A DNA stretch of 64,000 bases from Cardiocondyla obscurior. Its lineage: Eukaryota > Arthropoda > Insecta > Hymenoptera > Formicidae. The position numbers and the translations under genes were made by a program. The notes beneath the pieces were generated by a model, which saw only the letters and a program-made list of their open reading frames with translations, was not told the DNA's origin and made no database searches. This document shows, piece by piece, positions 1-8,600 of this stretch (the stretch's first letter is position 1; every line of letters begins with the position of its first letter). Where the stretch lies: NCBI RefSeq assembly GCF_019399895.1, contig NC_091872.1, positions 6,890,395-6,954,394 of the forward strand, written 5' to 3'.

Positions 1-2380
1 CGCGCCCGCGGAATTATTCCGCGCTCTCGTAACGACCTTTGTAATTAGCCACTGCCGCAAATTGCTTGAGCCGCGTTTCTCCCTCGCGCCTCGTCGTAAA
101 GCCACATTTCGCGATGTAACTACCATCCCCGCGAGCTTCAGCGCAACATCCTTAGTAAGCAGGATGTTGCACAAATCCTGGAAGTACGACGGCCCCCGCG
201 TTGTTGCCCTCGTTCGAGATTAAAAATATCAGAGCAGCGTTCTTAACTTTCCAAAGAATGGTTATTACCAGTTTGCTCGAGCGACGACAAGATGAAAAAT
301 CGATTAGCCGTACAATTTCAATCCGTTAGACTGTCCCATCCTTTGTCATTTTGCTTCCAGCAAAGTTCCATCACCTGGGATACCCACTCGGGATTTTCAG
401 TAAATTAACACGAATAATAGTTGTAGGAATTTCATCATTAGTTACGCGAATATAAAAATTCATTTAATTTCACTCGTATTTTCTACGTAATTAAACAATT
501 TTTATATTCACACATTTAATAAAAGACGGTCTCACAGTTATTATTTTCTATCATTACAGTTTTACATCTATTGAAATAAGAACGAATTGATTAAAAAAAA
601 AAAAAGATTTATACAGTTGCATCATAATGAGGACACACAAATTGAGATTCGAAACATATTATTTATCTGACATTACGTTTAAGGTACATTACATATGTAG
701 GCCCATATAAATGCGAACGTTATCCGGCTGTCAGTTTCAGCTGCTTTCTCAGACTGCTAAAGGGAGTTGCAGTTGATAAAACGAAAGAAATTGCCGCACG
801 CGAAACAAACAAGCTTGTATACTGGGTCTCGTTTCTTCCGTTTTCCTTACCTTTCCGCTATATGCTTCCTGTGAAACGTGCAGGAATCTCGAAAGTGGCG
901 ATGCCCTACATCTTAGTCCAGCTTGCATACCTAGCAGTTCAATATTATTGTCTGCCATTTGTTTCGAACTGCAGAATTTACTGGAAGCAAAAATACAAAT
1001 AAAATAATGAGACGGATAACTTTCCATCATTTACAAATCACTTATAAGTTCTTTTGATTCACAACTGCAATTGTTAATTAAATAGATAAGTATTTTAAGC
1101 TATTTTTCATGAATTTAATTATATTTTTAATAAGTAGCATTACATTATAAAATATCAGTTTACATATTATTATTAAATTATTGTAAAATTTTAAGTTTTG
1201 TATTTAGAATAGTCACTGTATATCTCGCATTTAGATTGAAAGCCTAGTGCAACTTTTGCAGTTGTCATATAAAGCGAGATAAATTATGCTAATATAGCAA
1301 AAAAACGTACGGCTAATTCCACATGCCATATTAAAATTTTAAATATATTAACTGAAAACGTGGAAGAAATATTATTAATTGCTCTCGGTTCCATTCAGAG
1401 TTCAGCCGTTTTATCAGGGAGGGATTAACGACCGGGATAGAAAATAAAGAATTAAACTCACTTATTCGAGAGTAGAAAAAAGGATTATAAGAACACCTGG
1501 AAAACACGTTTCCGTAGATTTTTATCTCTCTCTCTCTCTCTTTTTTTTTTTTTTTTTTTTTTATCATAACGAACATTTTTAAAAGGAAAAAGTGGAACAC
1601 TTAAAATTATTTCTGATTGTCTACACATTAAAAATAATCACTCAACGAATATATAGTAATTCTAATTACAATTACTATTTCTTTTTAATTAAATCTTTTA
1701 TTTCTATTATAAAGTAAATGCTTTTGAGACAAAATTAATTATTCAAAATATATGGTTAATAAAATTAATGAAAGAAAATTTTACACGACTCTATTAATTA
1801 TTATTATCTGGTACTAATTAAAATATTTTGGTGGGCGATAACGATATTAAATTGATCAATTATTTAAATGGTGGTTGTCGAAAATAAAAGTGTCTGTAAA
1901 GCAGCGTATTAGTAAACGTATTTGGAAATTGATGAGAGAACCGCGCTGCTACTGATTCTCTCGCTAATTAGTACGAATTATTAATTCGGTCTCAAAATTT
2001 GATAAAATGACATCAGTCGCGATAAAATACCGCCGGGTTGTTACACTGGCGAATATGTAACTTGCATAATCGTGTGACAACACGTGATCCTGATAATCGC
2101 GTAAATTAAGAGCGAAATATAGTAACCTTGCAACCAAAAAGTTAATTTTTTTTTCTTATAACGCGCTTTTATTAAAAAATTTAATTTTTTTTGTTTTAAT
2201 AATTATCATGTTAAATTACCGAGCGATTTAAATATCGTGACGAGCGTTGTTTATGATAACTATATTAATTGTGCAGTACTTGAATTAGGTATAATTAAAT
2301 TAATAATTGAATATAGCCCGCATTTATATAAATTTGATTTACAATTAGATCTACTTCGATCGATCGAGATTCAATAGAAC
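1..2380. other. Intergenic or intronic DNA, no gene seen
   Basis: Mostly AT-rich sequence with many short A/T runs. The first 250 bp and 700-1030 are richer in CpG. The open frames here are short, lack recognisable protein motifs and run through a CT/poly-T tract. I see no tRNA, no repeat array and no convincing splice-site chain. Confidence 0.5.
1525..1562. repeat. (TC)n plus poly-T microsatellite
   Basis: Eight TC units (1525-1540) run directly into 22 T (1541-1562). This is a compound simple repeat, probably length-variable. It explains the lysine-rich antisense open frame across it, which should not be read as a gene. Confidence 0.9.
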
Positions 2381-2386
2381 AAAACA

Positions 2387-2481
2387 TTAACTTTTATTAC
2401 TACCAACAGCGTTCTTACTGAACGCATTGCAGGAGTACCGCGCGCGTAAAAAAAAACACAGTTGGTAGTACAAAAAGTTAA
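2387..2481. repeat. 95-bp inverted repeat with 21-bp arms
   Basis: The 21-bp arm at 2387-2407 is the reverse complement of 2461-2481 with 2 mismatches (19/21). The 53-bp interior contains a second small palindrome, GCGTTC-TTACT-GAACGC, at about 2410-2426. It lies about 500 bp upstream of the duplicated-exon locus. It could be a very short foldback element remnant or a structured regulatory site. I see no clear target-site duplication. Confidence 0.6.
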
Positions 2482-3164
2482 CAGTCATTTCGTGTAGCCA
2501 GGAACTTGATCGAAGCGGCGGAATGTAATCGACGTAATATTGAAGCGCATCCACCGATTGTAAGTTCGAAACATATTAATATATGCAATATTCATCATAA
2601 TAATCGTCATGCGTGGTTCATTTTAACGCGTAAAGTGTGTAGCGCTTGAGAAAGATACGCAGAAATCACTGCTCGAGTGGTGTACGTGAGTCGATCGTTT
2701 TCATAGCGTCGCCGCTTTAATATTCATTCGATGATAGCGAGGATATTGCGAGGTTTACGGAAATAATTATACGCATTTTTTTGTAACGCAGAGAAATTCA
2801 TCCAGCCGATCAAGGCTGCGGAGCGCCAGCCACCGAAAAGTGAGAAAGAACTCGTTACACTTCCACTTCTTCCGAACGGGTTATCGGTGGTTCTCGGCTG
2901 TTCTCGGCAACCGGTGCTCCGTGCCATGTACTGTGCAGTTGCCATACACTGTGAGACTCGAGGCACAACACGTTAAGGTTACGTTGACGCTGAACAACTT
3001 TGCTATGTATTTGACGAAGAGCGCTTTCAACTAAGAAGATTTGGCCCCTGCGATCAGTGTTCTCGACGCGGAGAATATCAGTAAGTGAAGACTCGACGGA
3101 CACCACGCTAAGATAACGTACGATAGCCGCCGTCGCCGAACCAAACGTTATATCTGTCTTTCAG

Positions 3165-3352
3165 TGTATACTGAAAAGCAGATAAGGCACTTGCTGCGAT
3201 GAGCAGCGACGGCGGCTGGCGTACGTGACTTCCCCCACTCTCGACCGCCGAGCGCGGGGAGCTGTAGTAGGCCGCATTCCGTCTCCGTCCTCGGTGACCG
3301 CTGTTCCACAACACACCTACGCTCGCCTACCTATCTCGCCTACCTATCTCGT
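3165..3352 (+). other. Predicted exon 2 of the duplicated-exon locus
   Basis: It is bounded by an acceptor ending CTTTCAG at 3164 and a donor GTGAGA at 3353, and is 188 nt long. Only its first bases and the flanking introns resemble the other units; the body is CpG-rich and unique. Near its 3' end a 13-bp unit (CTCGCCTACCTAT) is directly repeated at 3322-3347. The intron after it (3353-3431) aligns with the introns of the neighbouring units. The donor is less certain than the others, because 3351 is also possible. Confidence 0.4.
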
Positions 3353-3431
3353 GTGAGATTCAACGCACATTACGCCAAGATTACGTACGCTAGCCGCTGT
3401 CGCCGACGCAAACGTTATATCTGTTTTTCAG

Positions 3432-3668
3432 TGTACATACGTGCGAGAGAGTGCGAGGCAGCTCCAGTCATACCAGGGTGTGCCCGGCACGGCTTGAGGT
3501 TATGGCGAATCCCTAGCCTCACCTAACATTCGCGGCATTCGAGTGGAGTAAGCAGATATGGAGGGACTCCGTCCAAGCTGAACAACTTTGCGACGTATTT
3601 GTCGAAGGGCGCTTTCAGCCAAGAAAATTTAGCACCTGCGAGCAGTGTTCTCGACGCGGAGAATATCG
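3432..3668 (+). other. Predicted exon 3 (237 nt), first tandem exon copy
   Basis: The acceptor ends TTTTTCAG at 3431 and the donor is ATATCG|GTGAGT at 3669. The length is 237 nt, identical to the next exon. All three forward frames contain stops (for example TGA after GGCACGGCT, TAG after GCGAATCCC and TAA after CTCACC), so it cannot encode an uninterrupted peptide even though its length is a multiple of three. Confidence 0.5.
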
Positions 3669-3752
3669 GTGAGTGAAGACTCGACGGACACCACGCTAAG
3701 GTAACGTACGATAGCCGCTGTTGCCGAAGTAAACGTTATATCTATCTTTCAG

Positions 3753-3989
3753 TGTACATACGTGCGAGAGAGTGCGAGGCAGCACCAGTCATACCAGGGT
3801 GTGCCCGGCACGGCGTGACGCCATGGCGGACCCCTCGCCTCACCTAACAGTCGTGGCATTCGAGTGGAGTAAGCAGATATGAAGGGACTCCGTCCAAGCT
3901 GAACAACTTTGCGACGTATTTGTCGAAGAGCGCTTTCAGCCAAGAAGATTTAGCACTTGCGAGCAGTGTTCTCGACGCGGAGAATATCG
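3753..3989 (+). other. Predicted exon 4 (237 nt), second tandem exon copy
   Basis: The acceptor ends CTTTCAG at 3752 and the donor is ATATCG|GTGAGT at 3990. It is the same length as exon 3 and about 94% identical. The in-frame TGA after GGCACGGCG is retained, consistent with non-coding sequence. The downstream intron (3990-4134, 145 bp) diverges from the other copies after about 13 bp, marking the right edge of the array. Confidence 0.5.
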
Positions 3990-4134
3990 GTGAGTGAAGA
4001 CTTGGCGCAGAATGCCTGCCGTTTCTTATCACTTATTACTAGCGACGTTAATCCTTTGCGTTGTATCTCTTTATTTCTGTGGCGCGGCAATTATTCCTTT
4101 TTATTAAAATATTATAAAGTATCTTTTTTAACAG

Positions 4135-4320
4135 GTGTGATGTTGATGATGCTGTCGCAGTGTGTGCCAGCTTCCAGTGAATATTATCTAAGCGAAACTT
4201 GGAGTTCGCTTAGATAAAGTTTAGAAGCGAACGCGTTCTCGCTGCAGCGGCTGGTTTATCGTCCATCCTCTCGGGAGCGACGATCAAATAATCGGAGGAA
4301 ATTTTGCAAAATTTAAGAAT
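4135..4320 (+). other. Predicted exon 5 region, donor not placed
   Basis: A good acceptor (TTTTTTAACAG) ends at 4134, so an exon starts at 4135. I cannot pick the donor that joins to the acceptor at 4482, so the right boundary given here is arbitrary. The segment contains the 13-bp perfect hairpin at 4184-4217. No long open frame continues through it: a TAA stop sits at the end of the hairpin. Confidence 0.3.
4184..4217. repeat. Perfect 13-bp hairpin inside predicted exon 5
   Basis: TTATCTAAGCGAA (4184-4196) and its exact reverse complement TTCGCTTAGATAA (4205-4217) are separated by 8 nt. In RNA it could also form a 12-bp stem with a bulged A and an ACT/AGT extension. It is too short for a canonical microRNA precursor. 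No U-run follows, so it does not look like a Pol III terminator. Confidence 0.75.
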
Positions 4321-4482
4321 GCCAGTGTCGTTCATGGTCGCACCAAGAAGGTTCATATTTCATTCATATTTAATGCAGTAACATAACCCTGATTAAACCG
4401 GGCGTTACAGAGTGCGAATAATTTACATTTGCTTTGTTTTTACGTTGAAGAATATTAATTAATACTTTAACATTTTCAGCAG

Positions 4483-4706
4483 TATACTAGGACGCAGCGG
4501 TAGAGTCATGAAGAGTTGGACTCCCTCGGTCGTGCTCGGCAGCCGCCAGTCGGTGCATGGGCGTCGCGCCACGCACGGACGTAATACGTATACGAAGAGA
4601 GAGAACTAACGTGCGCTCGCAGCCACAACCAATGCGTTGGGCAAGTCAAGCATCTTTCTGGAAGCGTCGGAGCGCTGTTTTAATGCTCAGAGGAAAATTT
4701 ACAAAG
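4483..4706 (+). other. Predicted exon 6, NAGNAG acceptor
   Basis: The acceptor sequence CATTTTCAGCAG gives two possible AG ends, 4479 and 4482, a tandem NAGNAG site that would add or drop three nucleotides. The donor is ACAAAG|GTAAGT at 4707. One frame is open from 4610 (just after a TAA) to the donor and joins in phase to the open frame of exon 7. A different frame starts at an ATG at 4557 and stops in exon 7 after splicing. Confidence 0.45.
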
Positions 4707-4786
4707 GTAAGTAACGCAAGTGTTGCCCAGCGTCGCGCAGGTTTCAATTGATATTGTATTTAATATTTTTTTTTATGTATTTCCAG

Positions 4787-4983
4787 TTGTGGCTCTCGTG
4801 CTGTTCACTGCGTGGAAGAAAGACAAACCCGACGACGTTTCAGACGACATCCTGAGGAGAAAAAGAGGAAAATTATCTAGTGTGTGGAAACGTAATCTTG
4901 GACCATCCAGCTACACGTCCCAACACCCTGAGAGGAGGAGCAGGCCTCGGAAAGGCATCTTACTTTGCCGGAGCAATCCCACG
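4787..4983 (+). other. Predicted exon 7, fully open in one frame
   Basis: The acceptor is a long T-rich tract ending TTTCCAG at 4786 and the donor is CCCACG|GTAAGG at 4984. The 197-nt exon is open throughout in the frame that takes two bases from the start. It encodes a lysine/arginine-rich segment including ALVLFTAWKKDKPDD and ILRRKRGKL. Its last part (4928-4976) is duplicated at the end of exon 8. I recognise no domain. Confidence 0.5.
4928..4976 (+). repeat. 49-nt exon-tail duplication, copy 1
   Basis: The segment starting CTGAGAGGAGGAGCAGGCCT is repeated at 5349-5397 with 3 mismatches over 49 nt. Each copy ends 7 nt before a predicted splice donor. Confidence 0.85.
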
Positions 4984-5128
4984 GTAAGGATCTTTTGTTA
5001 GTTACAGGTATTAATTTAATTTTTTAATATTTAATTGCAAAGTAAATATATTTTAACACGTAAATTATTTTTAACAGTGAAAATTTTTTATTTAAATATC
5101 TACAATTTAATTCCTTTTTATGTTACAG

Positions 5129-5404
5129 GTCATTATTTTCCGAGAATGTTCGCCGCCGACAGAAGTGAATAAACGAACCGCCGGCGGTTCGTCGGCCGTG
5201 TCGCGATTGTCGATAAAGTATCGGGCGTTTGTTGAATGATCTTTAAAACCGGGAGTGTCGAACATTATCGCGCGAATGTAGCTTATCCGTATACGGTTTC
5301 GCGAGTGACTTGTACTGACAGGAAGGAAGACCCGATATCCAAGACTGACTGAGAGGAGGAGCAGGCCTCGGAAAGGCATCCTACTTTGGTGGAGCAACGT
5401 TTTG
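5129..5404 (+). other. Predicted exon 8, carries duplicated exon-7 tail
   Basis: The acceptor ends TTATGTTACAG at 5128 and the donor is GTTTTG|GTAAGT at 5405. The frame entering from exon 7 in phase stays open for 36 codons and ends at TGA (5237-5239). Positions 5349-5397 repeat 4928-4976 of exon 7 with 46 of 49 bases the same, at the same distance from the donor. An alternative downstream acceptor (TTTTTTCTAG, ending 5458) is also present. Confidence 0.45.
5349..5397 (+). repeat. 49-nt exon-tail duplication, copy 2
   Basis: This is the second copy of 4928-4976, 421 bp downstream. It sits after the TGA that closes the exon 7-8 frame, so it would be untranslated in that reading. Confidence 0.85.
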
Positions 5405-5585
5405 GTAAGTTTAATTTTGTAATTGTTTTTAAATAAAGTTTATCTATATTTTTTCTAGATAACTTTGTCATTTTTATAAGAATTAGAATATAAAATTAAA
5501 TAATTAATTGTAAAAAACGTTTTTTTTATAATTGAAATTATTGTAATCTGCTCTACAATTAATATTTTTTATTTTTATTTTACAG

Positions 5586-5633
5586 AATCGTCGTAGCTGC
5601 TTTACTGTAACTCCACCACTGCGCATCGAATTT
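5586..5633 (+). other. Predicted exon 9 (48 nt)
   Basis: The acceptor TTATTTTACAG ends at 5585 and the donor GAATTT|GTAAGT is at 5634. The exon is small. The next exon, if real, lies beyond, but I could not find a matching acceptor with confidence in the AT-rich sequence that follows. Confidence 0.35.
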
Positions 5634-5639
5634 GTAAGT

Positions 5640-8600
5640 TGGCAATATTATTATGCATGTCATGTAGGTTTCAGCTAACAGTTAGATAAAAATTACAATA
5701 CTACGTAACATATATTGCACTTAAAAATTATTTAATACAATTACTTACGAAAATTGTCTGTTGTAAAATTAAATAATATTTGTTTCCGCTAATGACACAT
5801 ATTATTAAACATATCAATAGGCGTATTTATCAGAAAAATTAGTTTTATTTAATAATCTTAAATCTAAGTCGGAAGTGGAGCGATAAACTGCCGTCAACCG
5901 TGATTCGTGTGTAACACGTTTAACACCTGAAATTAATTACCATATATTAATTCCGTTATTTTTTAAAAATTATTATCAAATAATCACGGTGATGATCTTT
6001 TCGTTTGAAACTGTAACTCTGACAGTCTACAAAAGAATAGGAAAGATACTTCGTCGTTTATCAGCCAAGTAACGTTTCCGTGACAGTGCAACTCGCAATT
6101 CTATACGAAATCAACGAGCGGAATCGACGAGCGTCGTAAATTCACAGACTAACGCGGGGCTCGACAGCTCGTTAACGGCTAACGTGTATTGGGCGAGGTT
6201 CGGTTTACGCACTCGATAAAGGGTTCTAATCTAACATTATTTGTCTTTTTTACCCGCGGAGACTCGCGTAACAATTATCCAACGCTGTCGAAATATTCGT
6301 CGAGCAGTAATTAGGAAAAGATCAACTTACGTTAGCGGGGTAAAACTTTGCGCGAGAGTTCCGGGGTTTACTTGTTCAGTATATGTATAAGGAAATAAGA
6401 CGAGAAGGTAATGGAGAGAAACGCTTCGGGCGTTCTTCCTGTAACATACGCCGCGAAACCAATCTGACAGACAGCTAGATTCTTTCGAGAACTTTTGTCG
6501 CGGATAGGAAGGCGGAATTAATTCGGTGCTTCTGCGACCCGTTGCTTCATTTCTCGCGTTCTCGTGCATAAACTCGATATAATTTTTTTTTTTCTTTGTT
6601 TTGACCTAGGCAATTTTAGAGTAATTCCTTTTTCCTTGAAACTTTTCCTTACTCGCTCAGATTTTCTTCGCAATCTGCAAACTGTTTGTCTAATCTTCAA
6701 GCGCGGCGTTCTCACATTGTTAGCATTTAATCATCGCATTGCCTCGTGCCGGCGAATCTAGTAGTTCTTGAGGAATGCGATACAGATGAAGATAACGATA
6801 ACCACGGATCATGCGGTACAAACGAGACCAGAAGGGAATCGCGAGAATCGCATCGCGGGCCTGTTTGCAGTGTAATTTCGATGAAACCCGAGCGAATCGG
6901 TCGGCGATTGATCCCAGGGCTCGCTTCGTTCTCTCCGTTTTGCCGCGTGAACGAAGACAAATTGCGCTCTCTCGCGTCATATAATAATTTCCAATTACCG
7001 CGAATTAACGGCGGCCCATGCATTTCCGCGCTGTCGCGAGCGCGAGTGCCTGTTCGCGCCGAACTGTGTTTCTGGGACGCGCCGAAATACGTCATCCTTG
7101 AGTTATAAACGACGGTAATTATTCGCGAGCCGCTCAGCCGGTCTGTTTATTATTACGATAAAATTAACAGTCGGCGAAACGTATGATATTGCGCCGATAA
7201 AACGGCGATACGGGCACGCGAGCGAGCGAGAACAATGCCAGGGCGCCGGCAGTAGTTTTCGAAACAAAACAAAAAAAAAATAAATATCCGTTTTATGACG
7301 CGAAACACTTCGATATTTTAATCCCTTTTTATATATAGCATTTGCAAATCCATTTAAACTCCATACGCGCGAGTTTAAAGTTGAAATCTTTTTTTTTTTT
7401 TTACCTTCGAACGTTTTCATCCCTCGAATTGTTGCCGATTTTCCGATTAGAGATAACTTCGTTCGTTAACGCGCCGTCCTTGGATCGCCGGTATGGAAAG
7501 TGCAAATCGCGCGAAACAATCCGCCAAAACGTGAACAATCCCGCCACCCAGGCCCAGTAAAGCCCGCTTTCAATCGATCCGCCCTATATGTATATTTTTC
7601 TTTTTTTTTTTTTTTTAGACAAATAAATTACAATCGTCGCTCTCGATCTGTTTCAATCGCGCGAAATTGACGAGTGGCACGCATTTTGATTTGCCATATC
7701 CCAGACGTGCGATCGATTACGCCGATTATCGAGCTACGTCATGCGTCAATTAATTCGCCGATGTGTTACGACGTTGCGTTAAAAGTGCGGTGCGTCGTGT
7801 AATATAAATATCCGACGACGGGTGTGCTATATTAGCAAGCGCTTATCGATTTCTTGCGCGACGGTAGTGCGTTATGAAGCGCGTGATAACGACGCGATCA
7901 TTAATTAGTGTTTGTTAGCGCGGCTTACTTATGGTCTCACAAGACCGACGACGATCGGGACAGCAAATTGCGCTTCAAGCAGCCCTCGGCGGTAAAACAA
8001 CGACGGTTTATTCGTTTGAATTCGTTAGTCTACGTGCGTCCGGGTGTGCACGCCATATAACAGGTTAGCGGCGTAAAATCCGCGGTGCAATTCGTATCAC
8101 GTCGCGGCTCGCAAATAGTTAATTAACTTAAGGTTAACGATTTATCCGTCCCGACCGTGTAGCAACCGCAGCAAAGACGCATGCCGGAAATGCACCTGCG
8201 AGTGGAAAGATACAGTTGTGTCTTTTTATTTAAAAAAATAATAATATTAAGTAAAATAAATAAATAACAAAAACAAAAAAAATATTGCGCATTATAAATT
8301 TTCGAAGCATTTATAGAAAATCCGAGTTTTAGTAATTGTAGCATTTTTTTTATTTAGACTCGTTTTTTTTTTTTGTATTTTTGTATTATTTTTTAATTCA
8401 TCGGTTTATCAATGTGAGCTTTTTATCGTTTTGTGTCGATCATGTCACTTCGGCGATTATTATTTGCTTGTGAGCTTGAAGGAAAGCCGTCTAAAGAAAG
8501 TAGTCTCGAATTCGACATGCCCTAGCTATCTATCTATCCATCTTCGTATTTCTTTCTCTTCCTTTTCGCGCTCGCAAGTACATTTACTTCGTCCTCTACG

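Larger units (their letters stand above)
2989..4002 (+). repeat. Tandem repeat array, 321-bp period, about 2.5-3 copies
   Basis: The motif beginning GCTGAACAACTTTGC occurs at 2989, 3577 and 3898. The last two are 321 bp apart. The first is 588 bp from the second because about 170 bp of unrelated sequence (about 3181-3350) interrupts the first copy. Each unit carries a splice acceptor (CTTTCAG or TTTTCAG), an exon-like segment, and a donor (GTGAGT, or GTAAGT in copy 1). Copies at 3432-3752 and 3753-4002 are about 94% identical by eye over the 237-nt exon (about 14 differences). Homology to the previous unit ends near 4002. Because intron and exon parts are both conserved, this is duplication of genomic DNA, not selection on exons alone. 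Confidence 0.85.
2989..5633 (+). ncRNA. Predicted multi-exon transcript with duplicated exons (lncRNA-like)
   Basis: A run of consensus + strand splice sites defines a compact locus. Donors are at 3082 (GTAAGT), 3353 (GTGAGA), 3669 (GTGAGT), 3990 (GTGAGT), 4707 (GTAAGT), 4984 (GTAAGG), 5405 (GTAAGT) and 5634 (GTAAGT). Acceptors end at 3164, 3431, 3752, 4134, 4482 (or 4479), 4786, 5128 and 5585, mostly after pyrimidine-rich tracts. Predicted introns are about 79-180 bp, except one between 4135 and 4482 whose donor I could not place. The duplicated exons stop in all forward frames checked, so a non-coding RNA is the simplest reading. A 134-codon frame without ATG spans the later exons, so a small or decayed protein gene remains possible. 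The true 5' end (upstream of 2989) and 3' end (beyond 5633) are not defined. There is no transcript evidence. Confidence 0.45.

Noticed and set aside
6720..7108. Overlapping frames of about 120 codons on both strands
   Set aside because: CpG-rich DNA with few stops. No domain, no splice context, and the two strands are equally open.
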